DNA of 64,000 nucleotides from JANXZS01 sp963797255 (GCA_963797255.1 CAWCOV010000017.1:124001-188000), one strand, 5' to 3'; shown: positions 48,105 to 56,920, numbered from the stretch's first letter. Notes: generated by a model from the sequence alone, not told the origin. A program made the numbers and translations.

Positions 48105-48171
48105 ACCCCACAACCTGCTTAGCAAATAACTCACAGAGCGCGAAGTTGTAATATCCGTTTGGGGGAACCGA

Positions 48172-49497
48172 TTGAGCGATCGGTTCGTAACTCTTAACAG
48201 GATGAAGCATCTCTACGACTGGCCGTGGGTGGAGACAGAGGTTGCGCGCAACGTGGATGTTTGGAATGAGTGCGCCTCTGCGCCCGCGTCGCAGAGTGGA
48301 GTGCGTTTCAACGCCGTCGAACAGCAGGTCCGCGAAAAGGCCTACGACGCAGAACTAGTCACAGTTGAGCGAGAGGCGAGACGAACTGCGAGAACGAAGG
48401 CGGAGCGCATAGCAACGCAGGATCGAATTGTCGCGTCGTTTGCACGATTCGCGGCCTCCGCGCTGGGCCTTGAACCTGCAGCGGTGAACCTGCTGACGAA
48501 TGATTTTCTGCCCGCGGGTACAAAGCTTGCGCAATGGTCGAAGCGATTTGATGCGAGCCTGAGCACGGCGGATATTATGCAGGCGTGCAGAAACGCATGG
48601 ACGGCATGCGGATTGCAGGCGTTGCTGGGTGAGCGGATCGGAATTACGCCAGCGATCCTGGGATACAGCCTCCTCTATCCTTACAGCGACAACTTTCTGG
48701 ATCGCGCGGACGTGTCGCGGGAGGCGAAGCTTCGCTTCAGTGAGCGGTTTCGAACGCGGCTGCGAGGAGAGGAGCTTGGGGCTGCGGACGAGCGCGAGAC
48801 GGCGCTTTGGGCGCTGGTGAAGTTGATTGAAGAGCAATATCCGCGAGCGGACTTCCCGGATGTTTTTGCGTGTCTGCTTGCGATTCATCGAGCACAGGAG
48901 GAGAGCATTGTTCAACTGCGGAATGGTAAGGACCGCACCAGTGCCGATGTGTCGAAAATCAGTTGCGCAAAGGGCGGCAGTTCTGTGTTGGCTGATGCCT
49001 GCATGGCACGCGGATGGATGAGCGAAGAAGAAAGTAGATTCTCATTTGCGTGGGGCGTGCTGCTGCAACTCGGAGACGATCTGCAGGATCTGCACGAAGA
49101 TATGCAGCGCGGGTCGGTAACACTTTTCACTCAAGCGGTGGCGATGGGAACGCCGTTGGATGGTTTGGTAGTGCAACTGCTGAATTTCAGCGATCGAGTT
49201 GCAAACCAGATGGATGAACTTAACGAAGGCACAGAGACTCTGAAGAAATTAATGAGGATGAGTTGGAGATCGCTGATTATTGGAGCGGTGGCGAATGCCC
49301 ACGAATACTGTAGTCCAGCCTTTTTGGTGGAAGCAGAGCGCTCTTCGCCATTCCGTTTCGAGTTCCTACGGTCGCGCCACGAGAGACTTACAAGCAAACA
49401 GGGCTTGTATTCCTCGCTCTTCAACGCATTCTACGAAGCGCGTGAAGATGAAGATGAACTACCGATGCCCGCGTATTCTATAAGTCGACAAAGGTAG
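48172..49497 (+). CDS. divergent class I isoprenoid synthase-like protein
   Basis: A soluble protein of 441 residues, mostly helical. Residues 173-177 (DNFLD) and 302-310 (DDLQDLHED) match the two Asp-rich motifs of class I prenyltransferases, and SCAKGGSSVLADA (264-276) resembles the Lys/Ser segment between them. The spacing fits an all-alpha isoprenoid-synthase fold, but the remaining sequence does not fit a familiar FPP, squalene or phytoene synthase. It may be a terpene synthase, a prenyltransferase or an enzyme of unknown activity. The start is TTG 48172 (behind GGGGGAA) or ATG 48202. It lies 67 bp downstream of the Crp/Fnr gene, possibly co-transcribed. Confidence 0.65.
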   Translation: MSDRFVTLNRMKHLYDWPWVETEVARNVDVWNECASAPASQSGVRFNAVEQQVREKAYDAELVTVEREARRTARTKAERIATQDRIVASFARFAASALGLEPAAVNLLTNDFLPAGTKLAQWSKRFDASLSTADIMQACRNAWTACGLQALLGERIGITPAILGYSLLYPYSDNFLDRADVSREAKLRFSERFRTRLRGEELGAADERETALWALVKLIEEQYPRADFPDVFACLLAIHRAQEESIVQLRNGKDRTSADVSKISCAKGGSSVLADACMARGWMSEEESRFSFAWGVLLQLGDDLQDLHEDMQRGSVTLFTQAVAMGTPLDGLVVQLLNFSDRVANQMDELNEGTETLKKLMRMSWRSLIIGAVANAHEYCSPAFLVEAERSSPFRFEFLRSRHERLTSKQGLYSSLFNAFYEAREDEDELPMPAYSISRQR

Positions 49498-49881
49498 TTG
49501 GTAAGTTGTAGGTGGAACCTATCAGCAGACACCGGCTAGTTAGAAGTAATACCTAAGTAGAATGCTTTTGCGATAACTGTGAACTTAGTTGCAGAGAACT
49601 GGGCTGCTAGAAAGAAGGCTTTCGTAGCACGAAAGAACTTTCCACGGTGCTGTAGTGAATGCCCACTACGTCGCCGATTACCCAGACAAGTCTCATCCGT
49701 TTCAGATAGCTTTGTCGTGGATTTCAATCCAAGAGGCGATGCTTTCAGCAGCGGGTATTGTGGACTAGAGGTTTGCGCCACACCCGCAAGTGATCGTTCG
49801 CACCGGAATGACGTTATTGCTGCCTTGTAGAGATTCAGCAACATAACCGGAGAGCTCGCGCCTGGTTAGGGCCGGTCGTAA
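49498..49881. other. intergenic region, weak overlapping frames only
   Basis: About 385 bp between the isoprenoid-like gene and a glycoside hydrolase. Two overlapping frames of 83 and 102 residues on opposite strands occur here; neither has a ribosome binding site, hydrophobic pattern or family likeness, and I do not call them. The hydrolase promoter is presumably here. Confidence 0.45.
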
Positions 49882-51336
49882 ATGACGAAGAAAGTTCTGG
49901 GTCTGTTACTCCTGCTATGCACTTCGATAGTTTGCGCGGCGCAGGTACCGGGGATTTTGAACATCGGTACTCTTACCTATAGCCATTGGCCATCGCCATC
50001 GCCTTCCATCGTGCGTCCCAGGAGCGGGGTTTGGTGGTCATCCATTGAAACCCAGCGCGGGCAGTATTCTTCTACATTCGCCGCCCTCGATCAATGGATC
50101 TCCGCGGCCAAGAATCACAATACGCTGTTGCTGCATACGTTCTATGGAACTCCACGGTGGGCATCGAGCGATCCCACGCTTCCGCCGAGAGATGTGAACG
50201 CGGTGAATGAGATTTGCCAGGCTCCGCTCTCGGGCGTGAAGCGACCAAAGGGCGATTGCATCTGGGCGGAGTACATTACGAAATTCATGCAGCATGTTTG
50301 TGGCGTGAGCGCGCAACCGGCCGCTCCGCTGAAAGGTGTCTGCAAGGTGCGCTACTTTGAACCGTGGAATGAATTTAACGATGGACAATTCTGGTCGTCG
50401 AATTACACGGACATGGCGAAGATGTCGAACGATGCTGCGACGATTATCAAGAAGTATTGCGGCGATTGTCTTGTGTTCGCGGGGAACACGTCTGCGGGTG
50501 GAGATGGGTATAACCCCAACTATATTCATGTTCCGGCGGTAGCGGGCCGCTTCGATCTTGCGCTGGGACAACTGCTGGACGCGTGGCATGCCATACCGGG
50601 CGCGACCTTGCCAGATGCGGTGAGTTACCACATGTATGGTGCGCGGCGAAACGTTATTCCTTATCCATTCCCAGAGACGATTGTTTCGCATGGTAGTTCG
50701 CTATGCACGCAGTTCAATACTCCCAATCCGAATTGCCGAACGCCTGTCTTCAAAGAGACCGCAGCAGTGCGCGCGGTGTTGCAGCAACGTGCGTGGGCGG
50801 CGAATCTGCACATCTGGAATACGGAAGGCGGTTTTGGACGGAATGACGATCTAACCGACGGAGTGAACCAGAGCAGTTCCAATACGAAGATGTTGCGAGA
50901 GGCTTATGTTGCGCGATGGATGCTTGCAGTCGCCAGCACGGGGACGGTGGCCAACTTGTGGTACGAGTGGGACGACGCATGCTGGGGAACGATGATGGGA
51001 TACGGGATAGCTCCTTCGAAAACGGGATGCCCGTCCGATCCAGCGATTGCACCAGGGTACACACCGATCCATCAAACATGGGTGATGATGACGACGTGGC
51101 TGCAGGGCGCGCAATTTACGGGCCCGTGCACGAACACAGGAGCGATCTGGCGCTGCTCGATTAGCAAGGCGAATTATCACGGCACGTTTATGTGGACGAC
51201 GGACTGGCTTGCAAGCACGGCCGTGCCGGTAACGCCGACTTATGCGCGCTATCGTGACCTGGATGGGAATGTTTACAGCATGAGTGGCGCGTCGCATGTG
51301 ACCGTCACGAATCGGCCTATTCTGCTGGAACAATGA
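49882..51336 (+). CDS. secreted clan-A glycoside hydrolase (GH39/GH5-like)
   Basis: A protein of 484 residues. A signal peptide (MTKKVLGLLLLLCTSIVCAAQ) is followed by a TIM barrel. The candidate acid/base Glu is in YFEPWNEFNDG (NE motif on strand 4) and the nucleophile Glu is in HIWNTEGGFG, the clan-A arrangement. Seven or more Cys (ICQAP, GDCIW, KYCGDC, NPNCRT, DACWG, GCPSD, GPCTN) suggest disulfides outside the cytoplasm. The substrate, perhaps a plant or fungal polysaccharide, cannot be told. Codon use is a little more AT-tolerant at the start, with GC-rich neighbours; I see no transfer marks. Confidence 0.82.
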   Translation: MTKKVLGLLLLLCTSIVCAAQVPGILNIGTLTYSHWPSPSPSIVRPRSGVWWSSIETQRGQYSSTFAALDQWISAAKNHNTLLLHTFYGTPRWASSDPTLPPRDVNAVNEICQAPLSGVKRPKGDCIWAEYITKFMQHVCGVSAQPAAPLKGVCKVRYFEPWNEFNDGQFWSSNYTDMAKMSNDAATIIKKYCGDCLVFAGNTSAGGDGYNPNYIHVPAVAGRFDLALGQLLDAWHAIPGATLPDAVSYHMYGARRNVIPYPFPETIVSHGSSLCTQFNTPNPNCRTPVFKETAAVRAVLQQRAWAANLHIWNTEGGFGRNDDLTDGVNQSSSNTKMLREAYVARWMLAVASTGTVANLWYEWDDACWGTMMGYGIAPSKTGCPSDPAIAPGYTPIHQTWVMMTTWLQGAQFTGPCTNTGAIWRCSISKANYHGTFMWTTDWLASTAVPVTPTYARYRDLDGNVYSMSGASHVTVTNRPILLEQ

Positions 51337-51345
51337 GCTGGAATG

Positions 51346-51392
51346 TCTCATGGGCCCCGCACTTTGTATGAGCGGGTCCGAGATTTGTGTGC
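51346..51392. terminator. imperfect stem-loop between convergent genes
   Basis: GGCCCCGC pairs with GCGGGTCC (51372-51379) with one mismatch, and outer TCTC and GAGA can extend the stem. It lies between the stops of the glycoside hydrolase and the VOC gene, with only a short T-run, so it is a plausible but weak two-way terminator. Confidence 0.45.
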
Positions 51393-51394
51393 AG

Positions 51395-51868
51395 TTATAA
51401 CTTCGCGGCGCGTTCGAGTTCGGCGATGTCGAGTTTCTTCATTTTGTACATTGCCTGAACGACGTTAGGGTTCTCGATGATGTCGGGGAGGCCGGAGGGC
51501 ACGATCTGCCAGAACAGTCCGAACTTATCTTTGAGCCAACCGCACATGATCTCACTGCCGCCATCTGCGGTGAGCTTCGCCCAGTAGTCATCCACTTCCT
51601 GTTGCGAATCGCAGCGTACGGTGAATGAGATGGCCTCAGTAAATTTGTACCTGGGACCGCCGTTGATCGCAGTGAATTTTTGCCCGTCGAGTTCGAAGGC
51701 GATGGTGAGGATGCTGCCTTTCGGCGCGTGTCGTTCGTCGGTGTTGTGCACGTCCTGCAGCCTTCGTGAATTCTTGAAGACGCTGATGTAAAAATTGACG
51801 GCTTCTTCCGCGTTGGTATCGAACCAGAGAAACGGCGTGATGCGGGGAAAGTCTTGTAGAGCGCCCAT
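51395..51868 (-). CDS. VOC-family (PhnB/3-dmu-9_3-mt) protein
   Basis: A protein of 157 residues of the glyoxalase/PhnB-like group. It has ITPFLWFDTNAEEAVNFYIS, TIAFELDGQKFTAINGGP, and GWLKDKFGLFWQIVP, the usual core of this family, ending in a QAMYKMKKLDIAELERA helix. The metal ligands of true glyoxalases are not evident. ATG 51868 follows AGGTG by seven bases; a longer frame to 52108 is not conserved. It sits opposite another VOC gene on the plus strand, and the pair may share the 276-bp intergenic region. Confidence 0.85.
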   Translation of the reverse strand: MGALQDFPRITPFLWFDTNAEEAVNFYISVFKNSRRLQDVHNTDERHAPKGSILTIAFELDGQKFTAINGGPRYKFTEAISFTVRCDSQQEVDDYWAKLTADGGSEIMCGWLKDKFGLFWQIVPSGLPDIIENPNVVQAMYKMKKLDIAELERAAKL

Positions 51869-52144
51869 AGAATGCACCTGAATGTCAGGAAAGTAGCAAC
51901 TTGCACGCTGTGGCAATAGATGCGCATTTCGCATTGTGGACGCAGCGGATTCAAGATTTTCTGTGGAATTCGGTGGGTTGCACAAAACCGGAAGAGTGCG
52001 TAAGGTTTTTCGAGTGGCGTGGGAGATCTGCGATGGTGAGTTCTCGTGGTGCAGGAATTTGCCTCGTTCAAAAAATCGCAGCAATGTAATTTGATTCCCA
52101 CTCTTCAATTCTCCAATTCAATTCGCGAAAGGAAGAACTGAACG

Positions 52145-52567
52145 ATGAAGCTACATACTTATCTGAACTACGGCGGTAATTGCGAAGACGCTTTCCGATT
52201 TTACGAGAAGCATCTCGGCGGAAAGATCGGGATGATGATGAGGCATGGAGAAATGCCGGGAGCACCGAATGTTGCTCCGGAGTTGAAGAACGCCATCCTG
52301 CACGCGAGCATCACGATTGGGGACACGACGGTGATGGCGAGCGATGTTCCGCCGGGGCGCTTCCAGCCGATGCGTAGCGCCTATCTTTCGCTGTCGGTTG
52401 ACAGTGACGCGGAGGCGGAGCGCATCCATGCGCTATTGGCGGATGGCGGGGAGATCTTTATGCCGATGGAAGATACATTCTTCGCGAGCCGCTTCAGCAT
52501 GCTGCGGGATAAGTTCGGCACATCATGGATGATTCTTCACGAGCGTCCGATGCAACAGCCCAGCTGA
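52145..52567 (+). CDS. VOC-family PhnB-like protein
   Basis: A protein of 140 residues with the PhnB pattern: LNYGGNCEDAFRFYEKHLGG at the start, APNVAPELKNAILHASITIG in the middle, MASDVPPGRFQPMRSAYLSL, and DKFGTSWMILHERP at the end. AAAGGAAG stands eight to ten bases before the ATG. It belongs to the same superfamily as the divergent gene at 51395 but to a different branch. Function unknown. Confidence 0.88.
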   Translation: MKLHTYLNYGGNCEDAFRFYEKHLGGKIGMMMRHGEMPGAPNVAPELKNAILHASITIGDTTVMASDVPPGRFQPMRSAYLSLSVDSDAEAERIHALLADGGEIFMPMEDTFFASRFSMLRDKFGTSWMILHERPMQQPS

Positions 52568-52646
52568 GAGTCTCGAAGGTGAGGGAATCGCCCCAGAGTC
52601 TTGAGAGTGGCCGGCAAGGCGCGCGGCGGTTTTGGTAAAAATAGCG

Positions 52647-52695
52647 AACGCCCCATCCGTTGCGGAGTGCGCTAAAGGATGGGGCGTTTGTTGTG
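52647..52695. terminator. strong two-way terminator hairpin
   Basis: AACGCCCCATCC (52647-52658) pairs perfectly with GGATGGGGCGTT (52677-52688), followed by TGTTGTGTG on the plus strand and an A/T-rich TATTTTTACC on the minus strand. It separates the VOC gene from the convergent blaR1-like gene. Confidence 0.8.
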
Positions 52696-52708
52696 TGTCT
52701 CGGAGAGG

Positions 52709-54490
52709 CTAGGGCATCTCAACTCGATCGATCACGAAGACTTTTCCCTGAGCCTGCTGCGGGATCAGCTGCAATCCGAGCTGATCCTGCACGGCGGTGG
52801 CGATGCTGTTGGCCTGGTCGGGGCCTGGCTGCCAGCTGAGAACGATGTCGTAGGTGCCCTTGAGTCCTGTTTTGTCGACCACTGTTCGACCGAGCGGGCC
52901 TGAAAGGAGATCTGCGATAGCGGCTGTGGGGCCGGTCAAACTGATTTGTCCGGCGCCTTTCTTGAATACGGCGTTCTGGCTGACGATATGCGGCGGTCCG
53001 GGTGCATCGGCTGCGGATGCGGGCTCTTCGACTGCATCGATCAACCTGGGACCACCGGGCGCGATGGTTAATTCATAGGTGGTCACACTTTGATCCTGTT
53101 GCGTGAGGGCCAAGTGGAAGCGATCCGCGAGCACGTGTTGTATACCCAGCCGAACTTGCGATTCAAACTTCGCATCCGGTGCAGTGCCGGGCTGAGGTGG
53201 CGCGGAGTTTGACTTGAGCACGAGGTCGTATTTTTCTGTTTCGATCCAACTGGGACCACCGGTGAGCTGATGTTCCTGAATGTTGTAGGCGTAGGTGATG
53301 AGCGATTTCACGGAAGCGTTGATATAGGTAAAACCTTCGGGGGTAATCATGACTCGCATTGTGTTGTTGCCGGAATGATTCGGCGTGAGCGAGGCAAGTT
53401 CGTAGGGCGTCATCTCGGCCTGCGGGGATTGCGCGCGAACGGCCGGAGCATTGAGAAGTCCGAGTGTGACTGGAGCGGCGATGGTGGCGACGGCTACGGA
53501 AGCAAGGAGCAGCTTGCGTGGGAGAGTGAGTTTGTCAGCAGCTTGATGCGTCATGATTTGCAGAATCCTTTTCTTGAGATTTGAACCCGTAACTCCTGAC
53601 ACGCAGGGCATGGGATATTCCACGCAATATCTGCATGTCTTCAAAATGCTTTCGGCATACACAGCCGGCTCGTTGCCGAGGTCGAGCACGGCTTCGTCGC
53701 AGGCGCGCTCGCGTTCGTCTACCAGGCGTGCGCCAAGCCACCAGATGAGAGGGTGGAACCAGAAGACTGCTTCCACGAACATGTGAACGGCGGCCCAGAG
53801 ATTGTCGCGTCGGCGGACGTGCCAGATCTCGTGAACGAGGATGGAATGAAGGTGCTCCTGCTGAAGGTGTCCGGAAATTCCCTCCGGCCAGATCATGATG
53901 GGCCGCAGGATACCGATGACGCCGGGTTCGCTGGAGGCGCTGGAGAGAACGAATGGAATGGGATTGCGAATGCCAAGCGAGGGCTCGAGGGAGCGGAGCG
54001 CGTCCACTTCACGGCCCTGCGAAACGGGCGTGGTTACGCGGGTTGTAAGCGAGATGCGCCGCCAACGGATGGCCCAACGGATGAGGATGGCGAGGAATCC
54101 ACTGAGCCACACGGTGAAGAGGATTGCGGGAAGCATCGCGAGCAGACTGCTGAATGCGGGCGTGGCGGATGTGGCAGTGGGGGCCGGTGCAGCGGCGAAG
54201 GGCTGGCTGATTTGCTGCACCGTGGAATAGAGAGCTGGTGAGTAGAAGCTGGTTGGCGCAAGCATGTGGGGCCTCGCGAGATGCGTGCCGAGGGCGACGA
54301 GAAGCGAGAACGGGACGAGGAACTTGAGGGATGCTACGAGCCAGATCGCGAAGCGAATGCGCGCCTGGTCTTTGCGGGTGGCGAGCACGAGAACGGCGGC
54401 CAGCAGGGCGAAGAGCGTGGATTGCCACAGATGATTCGCGGCCAGGGGCGCAGCGCGGACGACGAATTCAGACAGGGAGTGGTAGGTCAT
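52709..54490 (-). CDS. BlaR1-type M56 peptidase fused to a TIGR03435 domain
   Basis: A protein of 593 residues. The N-terminal half has four or so membrane helices with the M56 zinc-peptidase motif HEIWH (in ILVHEIWHVRRRDN) and the usual DERERACDEAVL. A further helix follows (LLLASVAVATIAAPVTLGLLNAP). The C-terminal half is periplasmic: YELASLTPN..., VKSLITYAYNIQEHQLTGGP and GRTVVDKTGLKGTYD, the pattern of the TIGR03435 soil-associated domain. It should replace the penicillin-sensing domain of BlaR1. The ATG overlaps blaI by four bases (ATGA). It probably cleaves or inactivates the BlaI repressor in response to an unknown signal. Confidence 0.85.
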   Translation of the reverse strand: MTYHSLSEFVVRAAPLAANHLWQSTLFALLAAVLVLATRKDQARIRFAIWLVASLKFLVPFSLLVALGTHLARPHMLAPTSFYSPALYSTVQQISQPFAAAPAPTATSATPAFSSLLAMLPAILFTVWLSGFLAILIRWAIRWRRISLTTRVTTPVSQGREVDALRSLEPSLGIRNPIPFVLSSASSEPGVIGILRPIMIWPEGISGHLQQEHLHSILVHEIWHVRRRDNLWAAVHMFVEAVFWFHPLIWWLGARLVDERERACDEAVLDLGNEPAVYAESILKTCRYCVEYPMPCVSGVTGSNLKKRILQIMTHQAADKLTLPRKLLLASVAVATIAAPVTLGLLNAPAVRAQSPQAEMTPYELASLTPNHSGNNTMRVMITPEGFTYINASVKSLITYAYNIQEHQLTGGPSWIETEKYDLVLKSNSAPPQPGTAPDAKFESQVRLGIQHVLADRFHLALTQQDQSVTTYELTIAPGGPRLIDAVEEPASAADAPGPPHIVSQNAVFKKGAGQISLTGPTAAIADLLSGPLGRTVVDKTGLKGTYDIVLSWQPGPDQANSIATAVQDQLGLQLIPQQAQGKVFVIDRVEMP

Positions 54491-54870
54491 GGCTTGCCCG
54501 TCCTTTGAATTTTGCGGAGAGCTCTTTCAGCTTCCTTGATGTCTTCGAGCGTGAGCTTGCCGGATTCGATGAGGTGCGCCATCACCGGCTGAGAACGGCC
54601 ACCGAAAAGGGAAAGCAGATCGTCGACGAGCCGGCTCTGCGCGGCGCTGCGAGAAACGGCCGCAGCGAAGATGTGGAAGTTGCCGACCTTTCGGACGCGG
54701 TGCACGACGTTCTTTATTTCCATGCGATAGACGGTGGTCTGGATGGTGGTGTAGGCGGGCTTGCGTTTCGCGGGGAAGGCTTCCTGAATTTCACGGATCG
54801 AGGACTCGCCGCGGGTCCAGAGCGTCTCCATGATTTCGAATTCCAGTTTGGATAATTTTGGGTCTTCCAC
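54487..54870 (-). CDS. BlaI/MecI/CopY-family repressor
   Basis: A protein of 127 residues. The winged helix is LSKLEFEIMETLWTRGESSIREIQE with the KPAYTTIQTTVYRMEIKNVV recognition segment; a C-terminal dimerisation helix set follows (RLVDDLLSLFGGRS...). It should repress the operon through the TACACGTGTA box upstream and be removed by proteolysis through the BlaR1-type partner encoded next. The start is the ATG 54870 and the end overlaps the blaR1-like start. Confidence 0.92.
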   Translation of the reverse strand: MEDPKLSKLEFEIMETLWTRGESSIREIQEAFPAKRKPAYTTIQTTVYRMEIKNVVHRVRKVGNFHIFAAAVSRSAAQSRLVDDLLSLFGGRSQPVMAHLIESGKLTLEDIKEAERALRKIQRTGKP

Positions 54871-54901
54871 TTCTTCCTCCTACATCTGTCTTAGGTTCTA
54901 C

Positions 54902-54911
54902 TACACGTGTA
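54902..54911. promoter_or_regulatory. BlaI/CopY-type operator
   Basis: The 10-base palindrome TACACGTGTA agrees with the TACA-N2-TGTA box recognised by BlaI/MecI/CopY repressors. It lies 32 bp upstream of the blaI start, as expected for autorepression. A weaker half-site TACATCTGT is at 54881. Confidence 0.7.
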
Positions 54912-55029
54912 TGTGATCGTCAAGCGACTCTGAGAAATATTTTTTGACATCGTTTTCTTGCATCGGAATGCCGGGCAGCCGGGTCAGATTTTTGTAGGGA
55001 TAATTTCGCGAACTGGTCAGGAGTTTTCT

Positions 55030-55476
55030 ATGCATGTGCTGGATGTGGTGACAATTCTTATTGTGGGATTGATGATCGGCAACGAGCTTGCGGTGTCACT
55101 CTTTGTGAATCCCGTGATGTGGCAACTGGACAATCGTTCACAAACACAAGCGTTGAATTTGTTTGCGCGGATTCTGGGCAAGGCGATGCCGGCCTGGTAT
55201 GCGGCATGTCTGCTGCTGATATTGATGGAAGCCTACGTTCATCGGCATGAGCGGGGTCTAGCGTTGCTCCTGGTTGCAGCGGCGATATGGATCGTGGTGA
55301 TTCTGCTGACCGTGATGTTTCTGGTTCCGATAAACAATCGCGTAGCGGCGATGACGCCGGAGATTTTTGCCGCGAGCGGAAAATTGGAACACAAAAAGTG
55401 GGACACGATGCATCGCTGGCGCGTGGTCGCGTTGACGGTGGCGATGGTCTGTTTACTTGAGGGAATTTTGCGGTGA
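55030..55476 (+). CDS. DUF1772-type four-helix membrane protein
   Basis: A membrane protein of 148 residues. The DUF1772 (anthrone oxygenase-like) pattern is visible: GNELAVSLFVNPVMW, RILGKAMPAWYAACLLLI, the loop FLVPINNRVAAM and the HKKWDTMHRWRVVAL segment. The conserved NP, PxN and W...HRWR residues are characteristic. AGGAG six bases upstream fixes ATG 55030. It diverges from blaI, with the operator in the shared region. Function in bacteria is unknown. Confidence 0.82.
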   Translation: MHVLDVVTILIVGLMIGNELAVSLFVNPVMWQLDNRSQTQALNLFARILGKAMPAWYAACLLLILMEAYVHRHERGLALLLVAAAIWIVVILLTVMFLVPINNRVAAMTPEIFAASGKLEHKKWDTMHRWRVVALTVAMVCLLEGILR

Positions 55477-55483
55477 GGAAGAT

Positions 55484-56422
55484 TTAGTGTTGTGGAATCT
55501 CGTCGAGGAAGCGGTGGAGGGTTTCGGTGTATTTGGTTGACTCTGGATTTGCGGGGATTTCGGCGAAGGTCTTAGGTAAGGCGGCGTGCTGAAAGAGATG
55601 TTGCATGCGCGGGCTGAGCGCGGGATCGACGGGCGATGGTGAGCGTTCGATGAGGAGCTTGGGAGTTTTGAGTGACTGCAATTTCGGCGCGAGGTCGAAG
55701 CGATCTGAGAAGAGCATTTTTACGGGCAGCATCGAAGTGCGGCGGTCGGCTGCGATTTGTTCGAGTGCTGTGGGTGCGGGATTCTCAAGGATCAACGCCG
55801 GGGATGGTGGATGGCGCACGGCTGTTTCTGCAGCGATGGTGGCGCCGAGGCCTTGTCCGTAGAGGACGATGGACGCGGGGTTAAGGGCACGCGTGTTGGT
55901 GAGGTAGAAGAGGGCGGCGTCGGCGTCTTCGTAGACGGTTTGCTCACTGGGATGTAGAAAGAGGCTTTTGCCGTATCCGCGATAGTCGAAGGCGAAGACG
56001 TTGATGCCGAGGGCGTGGAGTGCTTGCAAATCGGGCAGGGTGTTGGAGAGGGATCCAGTGGCCCCGTGGAGATAGAGCATGGTGGAGCGGGAGTAGCGTG
56101 CGTCCGGGGCGGCGGGGATCCACCAGCCGTTGAGCTGGGGCTGGCCCGTCTCGGTTCCGAAAAAGTGGATGTCTTCGAAGGGAAGCCCAACGCTGGCAGG
56201 CGTAGTGGCTACAGCTGATACAGGGTGGAAGATGAGCTGCCAACTGCCCTGGTAGAAGAGCAGGCATACAGTGAGGTAGGCGCAGACGGCGGCGACGGCA
56301 ACGGAGATAGCAAAGGCGCGAAACAGCCAACGCGGCGAGACGAGGGGCTGCTGCTGGCGGAGGGGGTCAACCCATCCGGGAGGCGGAATGTGTTTGGGGC
56401 GCGGCTTCGGTTTCTGAGGCAT
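55484..56422 (-). CDS. membrane-anchored alpha/beta hydrolase with altered nucleophile
   Basis: A protein of 312 residues: cytoplasmic Pro-rich N-terminus, one transmembrane helix (FAISVAVAAVCAYLTVCLLF), then an alpha/beta-hydrolase fold like BEM46 proteins (GLPFEDIHFFGTETGQ, YLHGATGSLSNTLPDLQ, VFAFDYRGYGKS). The nucleophile elbow reads VLYGQGLGAT: the Ser expected in GxSxG is Gly. No nearby Ser stands in as an elbow, so classical hydrolysis is doubtful. It could be a binding protein. The zinc-ribbon gene lies nine bp upstream, in the same orientation. Confidence 0.82.
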   Translation of the reverse strand: MPQKPKPRPKHIPPPGWVDPLRQQQPLVSPRWLFRAFAISVAVAAVCAYLTVCLLFYQGSWQLIFHPVSAVATTPASVGLPFEDIHFFGTETGQPQLNGWWIPAAPDARYSRSTMLYLHGATGSLSNTLPDLQALHALGINVFAFDYRGYGKSLFLHPSEQTVYEDADAALFYLTNTRALNPASIVLYGQGLGATIAAETAVRHPPSPALILENPAPTALEQIAADRRTSMLPVKMLFSDRFDLAPKLQSLKTPKLLIERSPSPVDPALSPRMQHLFQHAALPKTFAEIPANPESTKYTETLHRFLDEIPQH

Positions 56423-56431
56423 GGGGTACGA

Positions 56432-56602
56432 TCAGCCGAACGCCAGTTCGTCAGGGCTCTCAAGCGGCGTGCCACATACCCGGCAGATGACGGCGGAACA
56501 ATCCCCGCAGACGAGCGGGTCGTTGACGGCACGCGCACAGGTTGGGCACCAGAGCTTTTCAGTGTCGCGGGGAGCAGATTCAGATTGAGGCTGAGTAGAC
56601 AT
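56432..56602 (-). CDS. small zinc-ribbon protein
   Basis: A protein of 56 residues with three CxxC pairs (WCPTCARAV, VCGDCSAVI, CRVCGTPL), the layout of a small zinc ribbon or double-ribbon protein, and a short acidic tail. It lies nine bp upstream of the membrane hydrolase gene and may be co-transcribed. There is no strong ribosome binding site. Function unknown. Confidence 0.65.
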   Translation of the reverse strand: MSTQPQSESAPRDTEKLWCPTCARAVNDPLVCGDCSAVICRVCGTPLESPDELAFG

Positions 56603-56804
56603 TCGTTGCAAGCGTAGCACGGGTGGGCAAGGGCGAATCTGCCAGGAAGATCGGAAGGCCCAGTAACCCGCAATTCTGTTTGACTCATGATTAATTGACA
56701 GTGGCCCGCGATACTTCCGCAGCGTCTTCCGAGACTATAGATATTTTTCGACACTAATCGGGACCACGGTGCTCCAGTTCCTGTTCTGTTGAGGTCTACG
56801 GCAT

Positions 56805-56833
56805 CCCCGGTCCCCAGGTGCGAGGGACCGGGG
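56805..56833. repeat. GC-rich intergenic hairpin
   Basis: CCCCGGTCCC (56805-56814) is a perfect inverted repeat of GGGACCGGGG (56824-56833) with a nine-base loop, flanked by GGCAC and CCCT. No T-run follows. The shape resembles the element at 60210-60240. Confidence 0.6.
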
Positions 56834-56920
56834 GCACCCTCATGAGGTTCTCAGGACGAAGGACAGGGCGCGCGGCACGTTAGGATAGGAGCAGATGGAC
56901 GGCAGGGGAAGAGGACGGGG

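Noticed and set aside
49536..49844. Opposed small frames in the gap before the glycoside hydrolase
   Set aside because: Neither has a ribosome binding site or recognisable pattern, and they overlap each other on opposite strands.
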